Shown here piece by piece: positions 8,897 through 16,737 of a stretch of 64,000 nucleotides of DNA. The stretch covers positions 51,192-115,191 of the forward strand of contig DATCDQ010000055.1 of assembly GCA_036510655.1 (NCBI GenBank), given 5' to 3'. Every line of letters begins with the position of its first letter. Within the stretch, counting starts at the first letter, position 1. Below the pieces are notes generated by a model. That model was not told the DNA's origin. It did not search any database and was given only the letters and a program-made list of their open reading frames with translations. This stretch comes from Rathayibacter_A sp036510655. Lineage in GTDB: Bacteria; Actinomycetota; Actinomycetes; Actinomycetales; Microbacteriaceae. A program made the position numbers and the translations under genes.

Positions 8897-8912
8897 ACCG
8901 CCGTAGCTTCTC

Positions 8913-8927
8913 TCTCAACCATTGAGA
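8913..8927. promoter_or_regulatory. Palindrome before the reductase-P450 operon
   Basis: TCTCAACCATTGAGA is a 6-bp inverted repeat around a 3-bp centre, 87 bp before the reductase start and just after the IclR stop. Its size suits a regulator half-site pair, and IclR binding is a guess. Confidence 0.35.
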
Positions 8928-8961
8928 ATGTCATGGAGAAGCATCGCCGACCGAGCAGATC

Positions 8962-8993
8962 CTTGAACGAGCACATTCTTGAACGAGCACAAT
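8962..8993. repeat. Two tandem 16-bp direct repeats upstream of the reductase gene
   Basis: CTTGAACGAGCACATT is followed directly by CTTGAACGAGCACAAT (15 of 16 identical). They end about 20 bp before the reductase ATG, within its probable 5' leader. They may be a regulatory direct repeat or only slippage. Confidence 0.6.
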
Positions 8994-9013
8994 GACGAGC
9001 GCAAGGAGCCGAC

Positions 9014-9985
9014 ATGTCTGCAGAGACCGCTTTCCGTGCGGATGCGTCTGAAATTAAGCTCCGGGTGGAGAAGAAGGTACGCGTCTCCAATGGCGTGACG
9101 ACGCTGACCCTGGTGCGTCCGGATGGCAAGCGCCTCCCGGACTGGACGCCCGGCTCGCACATCGATCTGGTGCTCCCCGACGGAACCACCCGCCAGTATT
9201 CGCTGTGCGGTGACCGGTGGGATCCACATCGCTACCGCATTGGCGTACTTCGTGAAAGAGACGGACGCGGCGGTTCGGCCTTCATCTGTGACACCCTGCC
9301 CGAAGGAGCGATGGTCGGCCTCGGTGGACCGCGCAACAACTTCCGGCTCGTGCCTTCGGAGAAGTATCTGTTCATCGCCGGCGGAATCGGGATCACTCCC
9401 ATGCTGCCAATGGTTCAACAAGCCGAGATGCTGGACGCAGAGTGGCAACTCGTCTATATCGGCCACAACCGGCACTCGATGGCGTTCCTCGACGAGCTCG
9501 AACGCTACGGTGATCGTGTCTCGGTTCTGCCGAAAGACGAATGCGGTCGATTCCTGCTCTCTTCCTGGATCCGCGAGGGTCGCGACGACACCAAGGTGTA
9601 TATGTGCGGCCCGGCATCGCTCCTTGATGAGGCCCACGACCGGTGCGGATCCTGGCCAACGGGCCTCTTGCGGGTCGAGCACTTTGTGCCGAAGGAGCAG
9701 GGCGCTCCCGTGCGGGACGACCCGTTCGAGGTCGAGCTGGCGCAATCCGGCCTTTCCGTGACGGTGGCGCCGGAGGTCAGCATCGTCGATGCGCTGAAGT
9801 CGGCGGGAATCAACCTGTTGACCTCCTGCAAGCAAGGAACGTGCGGAACGTGCGAAGTGGCGGTACTCGCGGGCGAGCCGGACCACCGGGATTCGATCCT
9901 CGATGACGACGAGCGGGCCTGCGGTGACCGCATGTTCCCCTGCGTTTCACGCTCGTGCAGCGACCGACTGATCTTTGACCTCTAG
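9014..9985 (+). CDS. PDR-type (phthalate dioxygenase reductase family) flavin/2Fe-2S reductase, electron donor to the P450
   Basis: 323 residues in the order FMN domain, NAD domain, C-terminal plant-type ferredoxin. RQYSLCG (residues 60-66) binds FMN, GGIGITPM (123-130) and MCGP (197-200) belong to the NAD domain, and Cys272, Cys277, Cys280 and Cys310 (C-x4-C-x2-C-x29-C) ligate the 2Fe-2S cluster. Such one-protein chains (VanB, PdR, PbdB) pass electrons from NADH to an aromatic oxygenase. It lies 51 bp before the P450 gene in the same direction, so the two probably form a two-component demethylase. Confidence 0.92.
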   Translation: MSAETAFRADASEIKLRVEKKVRVSNGVTTLTLVRPDGKRLPDWTPGSHIDLVLPDGTTRQYSLCGDRWDPHRYRIGVLRERDGRGGSAFICDTLPEGAMVGLGGPRNNFRLVPSEKYLFIAGGIGITPMLPMVQQAEMLDAEWQLVYIGHNRHSMAFLDELERYGDRVSVLPKDECGRFLLSSWIREGRDDTKVYMCGPASLLDEAHDRCGSWPTGLLRVEHFVPKEQGAPVRDDPFEVELAQSGLSVTVAPEVSIVDALKSAGINLLTSCKQGTCGTCEVAVLAGEPDHRDSILDDDERACGDRMFPCVSRSCSDRLIFDL

Positions 9986-9996
9986 CCGCTGAAGAA

Positions 9997-10028
9997 CCGA
10001 AGCACCCAGGACCCGAAGCACCCAGGAC
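9997..10028. repeat. Exact tandem duplication of 16 bp between reductase and P450 genes
   Basis: CCGAAGCACCCAGGAC occurs twice head to tail in the 51-bp spacer. The second copy leads into the AAGGA that probably serves as the P450 ribosome binding site. Confidence 0.8.
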
Positions 10029-10036
10029 AAGGACGC

Positions 10037-11248
10037 ATGATGACGACACCCACGACCTCAACCGATGTCCCCATGAGCCAGGCCGACCCGTTCGGCCCCG
10101 AGGTGCTCGAAGATCCGCTGCCGTTTCAAACAGAGCTACGCGACGCCGGACCGGTCGTGTATCTGGACCGGTACGATGTCTACGCGATGGGACGCTACGA
10201 GGAGGTACACGCGGCACTCACCGACTGGCAGTCGTTCCAGTCCGCGGCGGGCGTCGGCCTGAGCAACTTCCGATACGAGAAGCCATGGCGACCGCCGAGC
10301 CTGCTGCTTGAGGCCGACCCGCCGCATCACGACGCCCCCCGTGTCGTGCTCGAAAAGATCCTGGGCCCTGGCGCGCTGCACCGGCTCCGTGACGCGTGGT
10401 TCGCCGACGCCGAGCTGCTCGTCGATGAGGTGTTGGGTCGATCGACGGTATTCGACGCGGTGCAGGATCTCTCCGAGGTCTTCCCGCTGCGGGTCTTTCC
10501 GGATGCAGTCGGCCTGCCGGCGGAGGGCCGGGAGAATCTCCTGCCATACGGCGACCATCTGTTCAACGCGTTCGGGCCGAGCAACGAACTGGTACAGAAG
10601 GGCGCGCCGCGGGTGGCGGAGCTGTCCGCGTGGGTCAACTCGCAGTGCACACGGGATGTTCTCACCGACAACGGATTCGGGGCGCAGGTCTGGGACGCGG
10701 CCGACAAACGCGAGATCACACATGAACAGGCCCCGACCATCGTGCGTTCACTGCTGTCGGCGGGCGTCGACACCACGGTGCACGGCCTCGGCGCTGTGCT
10801 CTACGCCTTCGCAACCAACCCGGAACAGTGGACACGACTCCGTGGCAACCCCGGCCTGAAACGCACAGCATTCGATGAGGCGGTGCGGCTGGAGTCCCCT
10901 GTGCAAACCTTCTTCCGAACGGCCACCACCGACATCGATGTCGGTGGGACCGTCATACCGGACGGCAAGAAGATCCTGATGTTCCTGGGGGCGGCGAATC
11001 GCGACCCGCGCCGATGGGACGATCCGGACGCGTTCGATCTGTCACGTAATCCGTCGGGACACGTCGGCTTTGGGATGGGTATCCACCAGTGCGCGGGTCA
11101 GCACGTCGCACGCCTAGAATCCGAGGCACTGCTCAGCGCCCTGTGCGCGAGGGTCGCGTCGATCGAGATCGCAGGGCCAACCATCCGACACCACAACAAC
11201 ACTCTGCGGGCCTGGGAATCCATGCCAGTGCGCGTCACGCTCGCCTGA
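10037..11248 (+). CDS. Cytochrome P450, CYP199-like (para-alkoxybenzoate O-demethylase candidate)
   Basis: 403 residues, soluble bacterial class. I-helix SAGVDTT (241-247) carries the oxygen-activation acid/alcohol pair, EAVR (281-284) is the ExxR motif, and GFGMGIHQCAGQ places the haem thiolate at Cys352. The segments WRPPSLLLEADPPHH, LMFLGAANRDPRRWDDPD and NNTLRAWESMPVR resemble CYP199A enzymes as I recall them. In those enzymes the Arg and Ser of the RPPS loop hold the benzoate carboxylate. CYP199A members demethylate 4-methoxybenzoate (and relatives) to 4-hydroxybenzoate. With the adjacent PDR reductase and the pobA/pca genes downstream, that role is likely, but the substrate is inferred. 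Confidence 0.85.
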   Translation: MMTTPTTSTDVPMSQADPFGPEVLEDPLPFQTELRDAGPVVYLDRYDVYAMGRYEEVHAALTDWQSFQSAAGVGLSNFRYEKPWRPPSLLLEADPPHHDAPRVVLEKILGPGALHRLRDAWFADAELLVDEVLGRSTVFDAVQDLSEVFPLRVFPDAVGLPAEGRENLLPYGDHLFNAFGPSNELVQKGAPRVAELSAWVNSQCTRDVLTDNGFGAQVWDAADKREITHEQAPTIVRSLLSAGVDTTVHGLGAVLYAFATNPEQWTRLRGNPGLKRTAFDEAVRLESPVQTFFRTATTDIDVGGTVIPDGKKILMFLGAANRDPRRWDDPDAFDLSRNPSGHVGFGMGIHQCAGQHVARLESEALLSALCARVASIEIAGPTIRHHNNTLRAWESMPVRVTLA

Positions 11249-11308
11249 CCGACGACGCGGCGGAACGCATCCAGAATGCACCGGATGCCGACCGACCGGT
11301 CACCGCAC

Positions 11309-12316
11309 TCAGTTCGCGGACTCGCGCACCCGGTTACGCGGTCGCACACGAGCGCGAGGGACCGGCGCGAGTTCCACGCCAGCGATGAGGCGGTTCTCGA
11401 TCGCGCCAATGCCCTCGACTTCCATCCGCACCACATCGCCGGGCTGCAACGGTGGGGGCGTCTGCGAGCCGTTGCGCCCCCAGATCTCGCCCAGGCAGCC
11501 GCGACCGGCGGTGCCACTGCCCAGCAGGTCGCCCGGCGCGACCCGTGAGTTGCGAGAGGCATACGCGACCAGTTCGGCGAACGGCCAGCTCATGTTCGAC
11601 ATCAGGTCCTGACCGAACGGGGCGCCATTGATCGACACCGCCATGCTGATCGGCAGGAACCCCTCGTCGTCGTGCAATTGTTCGAATTCGTCGGCGGTGA
11701 CGATCCAGGGTCCGATGGTGTTGGCGAAGTCCTTGCCCTTGCACGGACCGAGGCTCACCTTCATCTCCCGGCGCTGCAGGTCGCGTGCCGACCAATCGTT
11801 CAAGATCGTGTAGCCGAAGATGTGCTCGTGGGCGGCCTTCGGGCTGAGGTTCGAGCCGTCGCTGCCCGCGACCGCACCGACGATCGCGGCCACCTCGAGT
11901 TCGAAATCCATCGCCTCGGTTCCGGATGGCGCCTCGATCTCGTCGCCGGTCGCGCGCAGTGTGTGCGGGTTGGTGAAGTAGAAGGTCGGCGCCTCGAACC
12001 ACTCGGCTGCGACGCCGCCGGTTTCGCCGGAGACACCCTTCACCACTCCCTCGACGTGTTCCTCGAACGCCACGAAGTCACGCATGGCCGGCGGTTGAAT
12101 CGGCGGCAGCAGGCGCACCTCAGACAGCGGAACCGACTCGCCGGCGGCGATCAGTTGTTCTCCGGCGGCGAGCGCCGCGGCGAGACCGCTCTGTGCCAGG
12201 TCCAGTACCGTGAACCCGGCGGGCAAGCCGAAGACCCGATCAACGCCATCGGCATCCGCCTGTACGAAGCCGGAGCGCACGTCGCCCGCGTGTTCCCAGG
12301 TCGCGATCCTCATCAT
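11309..12316 (-). CDS. Fumarylacetoacetate hydrolase (FAH)-family protein 1
   Basis: 335 residues. The FAH core shows AMDFELEVAAIVG with metal ligands Glu139 and Glu141, and GYTILNDWSARDLQRRE supplies the third acid at about Asp174. GPCKGKDFANTIGPWIV is the family substrate loop. These Mg-dependent enzymes hydrolyse C-C bonds of diketo acids or act as hydratases/decarboxylases in meta-cleavage pathways. The start ATG at 12316 has AAGGAG upstream. It is the last gene of a five-gene minus-strand run, 34 bp after the ACMSD-like gene, and converges with the P450 gene. Confidence 0.88.
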   Translation of the reverse strand: MMRIATWEHAGDVRSGFVQADADGVDRVFGLPAGFTVLDLAQSGLAAALAAGEQLIAAGESVPLSEVRLLPPIQPPAMRDFVAFEEHVEGVVKGVSGETGGVAAEWFEAPTFYFTNPHTLRATGDEIEAPSGTEAMDFELEVAAIVGAVAGSDGSNLSPKAAHEHIFGYTILNDWSARDLQRREMKVSLGPCKGKDFANTIGPWIVTADEFEQLHDDEGFLPISMAVSINGAPFGQDLMSNMSWPFAELVAYASRNSRVAPGDLLGSGTAGRGCLGEIWGRNGSQTPPPLQPGDVVRMEVEGIGAIENRLIAGVELAPVPRARVRPRNRVRESAN

Positions 12317-12350
12317 GCGCTCCTTATAGATGTGGACATCGGTGCGGGCC

Positions 12351-13412
12351 TCATTGCAGGCTCTCGATCTTCAGTCGGGCTGCGTTGCCGCCAGCGACGG
12401 CATCCGTCTGTTCCGGCGAGAGCGCCGCCGACGCCACACGTTCGATCGGATCGGTGACGCCCATGTCGAAGGGATAGTCGCTCCCGAGCAGCACCCGATC
12501 GGCGCCGACGGCCGCGACCAAATTACGCAGAGAGTCCTCAGTGTGCACCAGCGAGTCGAAGTAGAGCCTTTTCAGGTAACTGGACGGCGTTTCGGCGCAG
12601 CCGCGTGCCTCGGGTCGCACGGTCCAGGCATGGTCGCTGCGGCCGAGGAAGGTGGGCAGGTAGCCGCCGCCGTGCGCCGCGATCAGGGTGAGCCCCGGAT
12701 GCCGGTCGAGCACGCCGGAGAAGATCAGGTGCGACAGCGCGACGGCGTTCTCGACCGGCTGCCCGACCGTGTTGGAGAGGTAGTACTTGTCGAGGCGCTC
12801 GTCGAGCGAGCAGCCGAACGGGTGCAGAAAGACGACAGCGTCGAGTTCGACGGCGCGCGCCCAGAACGGTTCGAGCCGTTCGTCTGACAACTCAACGCTG
12901 TGCCCGGCGACACTGGCGGCATCCGTCTGCCCCGGCGCGAACGACGAGATCTCCACGCCGCGCAGCCCGCATTCGAGAACGGCGTGCTCTAGCAGTTCGA
13001 CGACGAGTGACGGATGCTGCAGCGGCACCAAGCCGAGCCCGTGCTGTCGGCTCGGGGCAGCATCCACCAGCGCACGAATGCCGCGGTTCGCCTCCTCCGC
13101 GACCTTCCGCGCCAGCTCCTCACCGAGGAATGGGTAGTAGTGGGACGGCGACGGCGAGACCAGTTGCACGTCGACGCCGGCAGCATCCATGTCGGCCAGG
13201 CGGCGCTCCAACCCAGTGAGCTGCGGGATTCGCGCTCGCACCATTTCGCCGGACACCTTCAGCGATTCGGGGCCGCTGCGTATGGCCTCCAGGGCCTGGT
13301 GCGCCTCGAAACCGGTCGGATCGCCCTCGACGACGATGCTTTGCAGCGCTGGCAAGATCGCGTGCGCGTGCACGTCGACGGTTCTCACAGCAGCCACGCG
13401 CGGGGCGCTCAT
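12351..13412 (-). CDS. Amidohydrolase of the ACMSD family (carboxymuconate-semialdehyde-type decarboxylase candidate)
   Basis: 353 residues. Metal ligands are visible as VHAH (His15, His17), FLHPFG (His197), AHGGGYLPTFLGRSDH (His247, with the GR..H signature) and LLGSDYPFDMG (Asp312). The HGGG..P...GR..H and GSDYPF pair is characteristic of 2-amino-3-carboxymuconate semialdehyde decarboxylase and related non-hydrolytic decarboxylases or hydratases. Next to an extradiol dioxygenase this suggests decarboxylation of a carboxylated ring-fission product. The ATG overlaps the stop of the flavin monooxygenase gene by 4 bp (ATGA), so the two are translationally coupled. Confidence 0.82.
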   Translation of the reverse strand: MSAPRVAAVRTVDVHAHAILPALQSIVVEGDPTGFEAHQALEAIRSGPESLKVSGEMVRARIPQLTGLERRLADMDAAGVDVQLVSPSPSHYYPFLGEELARKVAEEANRGIRALVDAAPSRQHGLGLVPLQHPSLVVELLEHAVLECGLRGVEISSFAPGQTDAASVAGHSVELSDERLEPFWARAVELDAVVFLHPFGCSLDERLDKYYLSNTVGQPVENAVALSHLIFSGVLDRHPGLTLIAAHGGGYLPTFLGRSDHAWTVRPEARGCAETPSSYLKRLYFDSLVHTEDSLRNLVAAVGADRVLLGSDYPFDMGVTDPIERVASAALSPEQTDAVAGGNAARLKIESLQ

Positions 13413-14545
13413 GCCGGCTCCGAGACGAGGGCGCCGATGCGACCCATCAGACCGGGCACGTCGGCGTTCTGTTCATGCTCGATGAGCCACCGTCCGAGTT
13501 GAACGGATGCGTCGACGACCGCGCGGGCGCGCTCCAGTCGGCGCTTCGTGAATTGCGACCACAACACGTCGTCCAGCGTGTCGGCGGCCAAGAGAAGTTC
13601 GGCGAGCACGGCCGCGTCCTCAAGCGACTGCGCGGCCCCTTGGGCGAGCGTGGGCGGGCAGGAGTGGGCCGCGTCGCCGATGATCACGGCACGGCCGCGG
13701 TTCCAGGGGCCGTCGACAACGTGCGCTTCGAAGAAGGTGTAGTTGACGCCGCGATCGTCTGTGATGAAAGGACGGATGTCGTCCCACGGCCCGTGATACG
13801 CCTCGCTGAGCGCACGCATTCGGCCGACCCGCTCCGGCCCGGAGAGGAAGAAGTTCGCCGCGTCGGCATCCTCGACGATGTACGCGTAGAGCGAATCCTC
13901 GCCCGTCGGGCAGTACCCGGCGATGTAGCTGGGACCGCCATAGGTCAGGTCAGTGCGCGTCACGCTCGCGGGGCGCGGCGTGAACACACGCCAGATGGCC
14001 ATGCCGGTCGACTCCGGCTTCGTGTCGATGCCAATCGCGGAGCGCACGCGCGAGTGCAGCCCGTCGGCGCCGATCACCAATTCGTATCGGCCCGTCTCGC
14101 CGTTCGCGAAGGTCACCTGGGCGTCGTCGGCATCCTGCCGCAGCGCGGCCAGCTCGACACCGAAGCGCACGCGCGCACCCGCCTTCCCGGCACGACGCAC
14201 GAGGATGCGCGCGAGGTCGGGCCGGGGCATGCCCACCGTGGCGGGCAGGTCCGGGCCGCCGGTGCGGGCATCCGGCATCTCGACCAGCAGGGTTCCATCA
14301 GCATCCGGCGCGCGCAGACCGAGCGCGGAGAAGCCGTAGCCGTTCGCCTCGATCTCCTCCCACACGCCAAGCTGTCGGAAGACCCGCAGGGCGTTACCCT
14401 GCAGGGTGATGCCCGAGCCGAGCGTGGTGACCTCGGCCTTCGCATCGATCAGGTCGACGTCGACGCCCTGCTCGGCCAGCAGGATGGCGGCGGCACAGCC
14501 GGCGACGCCGGCCCCGACAACGAGAACGCGGGTGACTGCGGGCAT
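13409..14545 (-). CDS. FAD-dependent aromatic monooxygenase
   Basis: 378 residues of the class A flavoprotein hydroxylase family. GAGVAG at 11-16 binds the FAD ADP, GADGLHSRVR is the DG motif, and VIIGDAAHSCPPTLAQGAAQSLEDA is the GD motif. Relatives hydroxylate salicylate, 3-hydroxybenzoate, 6-hydroxynicotinate and similar acids with NAD(P)H. Its place between the cyclase-family and ACMSD-like genes implies it prepares the ring for the extradiol dioxygenase encoded at 17766. The substrate cannot be read from sequence. Confidence 0.87.
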   Translation of the reverse strand: MPAVTRVLVVGAGVAGCAAAILLAEQGVDVDLIDAKAEVTTLGSGITLQGNALRVFRQLGVWEEIEANGYGFSALGLRAPDADGTLLVEMPDARTGGPDLPATVGMPRPDLARILVRRAGKAGARVRFGVELAALRQDADDAQVTFANGETGRYELVIGADGLHSRVRSAIGIDTKPESTGMAIWRVFTPRPASVTRTDLTYGGPSYIAGYCPTGEDSLYAYIVEDADAANFFLSGPERVGRMRALSEAYHGPWDDIRPFITDDRGVNYTFFEAHVVDGPWNRGRAVIIGDAAHSCPPTLAQGAAQSLEDAAVLAELLLAADTLDDVLWSQFTKRRLERARAVVDASVQLGRWLIEHEQNADVPGLMGRIGALVSEPA

Positions 14546-14559
14546 GTGAACTCTCCTTC

Positions 14560-14597
14560 GAGCTATTTGACGGCGATTGAGTTATTTGACGGCGATC
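14560..14597. repeat. 19-bp tandem duplication over the stop codon of the cyclase-family gene
   Basis: GAGCTATTTGACGGCGATT is followed by GAGTTATTTGACGGCGATC (17 of 19). On the minus strand each copy encodes IAVK plus a stop codon, so the gene has its terminal five codons duplicated behind the real stop. Confidence 0.85.
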
Positions 14598-15601
14598 GGG
14601 TTGACCGGAGCGCCGACCGCGTTGGTGAACGGAATCGGCGCCGCGGTGAGGAAGAAGTCGAAACGACGCTCTGCCGCGCAGTCGGCGGCGAGAGCGTCGA
14701 GGTCCCACAGCTCCCCGATGAACAGTCCCATGTTGGGGATTGCCACCTGGTGAAGCGGTTGGAATGCCTCGTCGAACTCATTCGGGCGTACCTCGAAGCC
14801 CCACGTGTCGGTGGCGACCGCCGCGATCTCGCGAGAGTGCAGCCATCCTGCCGTGGTGAACGACAGCCCGGCGCACGGGCCGCCCGCGTACTCCTTCCAG
14901 CCCTCGCGGCGGGCCCGGGTGAGGCGCCCGGTGCGCACCAACATGATGTCGCCGCGACCGACGACGGATGACGCCCCCTGCGCTTCGATGACCCGGTCGA
15001 GGTGGTCAGGGGTGATCGCGAAGCCGTCGGGTAGTTCCCCGGGTGTGCCGTGTTCTGCGCCCAGCACGGCACCTACGTCGAGCAGCACGCCGCGGCTGAC
15101 GAACTTGTCTTTGGCCGTCTCGATGCCGGTGACGAGGTCGCCCTCGCTGGTGACGACCTCGTTGGCATTGCGCCCGTTCCAGGCCTTGCCGCGGTCGAAG
15201 ATGTGGCCGAGTCCGTCCCACTGAGTGCTCGACTGCAGCGGCATGAAGACCACATCGTCTGCCCCGCCAATCCCGTGCGGGAATCCCTGATTGCCGAGAG
15301 CGGCATCCACCCCGGTGTCGAGCATCGTGTGAACAGGATTGGTGCGCCTGCGCCAGCCGTTCTGTGGACCGTTGCCGTCGAACGACTGTGAGAGCGAGAA
15401 CGAAACACCCCGCCGGATCAGCCCGGCGGCCTCGACGCGTTTTGCCTCGTCGATGAAGTTCAACGTGCCGTGCACGTCGTGCTCGCCCCACCGACCCCAG
15501 TTGCGGTACTCGGCGACCGCGGACTCCACCGCGGCCAGCGGGTCCGTCGGGTCGAGTGGCGCGAGATGTGGCCGCGTGTGAATCGAGACGTGCTCACTCA
15601 T
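14582..15601 (-). CDS. Cyclase-family metal-dependent hydrolase
   Basis: 339 residues of the cyclase/kynurenine formamidase/isatin hydrolase superfamily: HGTLNFIDEAKRVEAAGLI near the N-terminus, then STQWDGLGHIFDRGKAWNG, which stands in the place of the metal-binding H.GTH.D...H motif, and GRGDIMLVRTG. The ATG at 15601 is chosen over one at 15616 because GGAGG sits six bases before it. It overlaps the end of FAH gene 2 by 8 bp. In the pathway it could open a lactone, amide or ring-fission intermediate. Family members are often annotated without a known reaction. Confidence 0.82.
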   Translation of the reverse strand: MSEHVSIHTRPHLAPLDPTDPLAAVESAVAEYRNWGRWGEHDVHGTLNFIDEAKRVEAAGLIRRGVSFSLSQSFDGNGPQNGWRRRTNPVHTMLDTGVDAALGNQGFPHGIGGADDVVFMPLQSSTQWDGLGHIFDRGKAWNGRNANEVVTSEGDLVTGIETAKDKFVSRGVLLDVGAVLGAEHGTPGELPDGFAITPDHLDRVIEAQGASSVVGRGDIMLVRTGRLTRARREGWKEYAGGPCAGLSFTTAGWLHSREIAAVATDTWGFEVRPNEFDEAFQPLHQVAIPNMGLFIGELWDLDALAADCAAERRFDFFLTAAPIPFTNAVGAPVNPIAVK

Positions 15602-16604
15602 CGCGAGCCTCCGCAACTACCCGCGTGCGCTGCTCGCCGAGCCCGGCAATCGTTGCCGTCATCACGTCGCCGTCGCGCAGCAGCCGACCCCAGTGCGCGC
15701 CGTTGCCTGCCGGGCTGCCCGTCAGGATGAGGTCACCGGGCAGCAGCGTGGTGGTCTGCGACGCTGCCGAGACCAACTCGGCGACCGTGAAGAGCATATC
15801 TGCGGAGGACTCATTTTGCATGACATCCCCGTTGAGCGTCAGAGTCAGAGTCAGCGCCTGCGGGTCGCCGACGAATTCGCTCGGCACCAACCACGGGCCA
15901 ATCGGCAGAAAGCCCGGAGCGTTCTTGGAACGGAACCAGTCGCTGCCGATTTCGGGCATGTCCCGGCGGAACACCAGATCCCGCGTCGTCAGGTCGTTGA
16001 CGATCGTGTACGCCGCGACATGATCGAGCGCCTGCTCGGGCGTGACGCAAAAGGCCGGCCGACCGATCACTGCGGCGAGCTCCAGCTCCCAGTCGTGCTT
16101 CTCGGAGTAGCCCGGCAGTGTGACGTCGTCGGTCGGCCCGGTGACGGCAGACGGCAGACCGATGAAGAAGTAGGGGATGCCGTGCGCCTTGCGTTCGTCC
16201 ATCATCGCGGCGGTCTCGGTGCGCACCTGCTCCTCGGTGCGGCCGTTGGACAGGTCGGCGTGACTCACGGCGAGGTCGATGACGTGCGTGCGATAGTTCG
16301 CGCCGGCCTGCAGGATCTGTCGCGGTGCCAGGGGCGCCAGGGGTGTCACGGAGGTGACGGGTAGCCAACTGCCGCCGACGGCATCCGTAGCCAGTGCCTC
16401 GAGGACCGGGCGGATGCCGTCCCAGTTTTCAAAGAGAAGTCGGGTGGCATCCGGCGCGGCGGGGTCGATCGTCGTGCGTAGTGCTGTCGTGAGTACGGCG
16501 GCGTCCGCGCTCAGGTCGCGTACGCGCTCGCCCACGACGAGGGCCGCGAAGGGACCGCCTTCGCCGGTGTAGTAGCCCAGCGCCCAGCGCAGGGGTTCGG
16601 TCAT
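15594..16604 (-). CDS. Fumarylacetoacetate hydrolase (FAH)-family protein 2
   Basis: 336 residues, first gene of the minus-strand run. The FAH fold shows ILQAGANYRTHV, KHDWELELAAVIG (Glu-x-Glu metal ligands), AYTIVNDLTTRDLVFR and LLPGDLILTGSPAGNG. It is only distantly like FAH protein 1 of the same cluster, so the two probably catalyse different steps, for example hydration/decarboxylation and C-C hydrolysis. It is divergent from the LysR gene, and the LysR-type site at 16699 lies in the shared spacer. Confidence 0.88.
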   Translation of the reverse strand: MTEPLRWALGYYTGEGGPFAALVVGERVRDLSADAAVLTTALRTTIDPAAPDATRLLFENWDGIRPVLEALATDAVGGSWLPVTSVTPLAPLAPRQILQAGANYRTHVIDLAVSHADLSNGRTEEQVRTETAAMMDERKAHGIPYFFIGLPSAVTGPTDDVTLPGYSEKHDWELELAAVIGRPAFCVTPEQALDHVAAYTIVNDLTTRDLVFRRDMPEIGSDWFRSKNAPGFLPIGPWLVPSEFVGDPQALTLTLTLNGDVMQNESSADMLFTVAELVSAASQTTTLLPGDLILTGSPAGNGAHWGRLLRDGDVMTATIAGLGEQRTRVVAEARDE

Positions 16605-16698
16605 CGATGGGCTCCTTTGCCGTCGTGCTGCCGGAGCGAGAAGGCGCGGCCGCTGCCTCCACTCTGTCGGGCTCCCAACTATTCGGCAAGATGATGTT

Positions 16699-16714
16699 GC
16701 TTATAGTGCATATC
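16699..16714. promoter_or_regulatory. LysR-type operator, copy 1
   Basis: GCTTATAGTGCATATC lies between the divergent FAH gene 2 and the lysR-type gene, 24 bp before the latter's ATG. It matches the site at 17670 at 13 of 16 positions, differing only in the central triplet. Confidence 0.55.
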
Positions 16715-16737
16715 GTCGTCGGTGATACGGTGGGCGC

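Noticed and set aside
15594..16604. FAH protein 2 and FAH protein 1 as recent duplicates
   Set aside because: They share only family motifs. Lengths, N-termini and metal-loop contexts differ, so they look like distinct branches.
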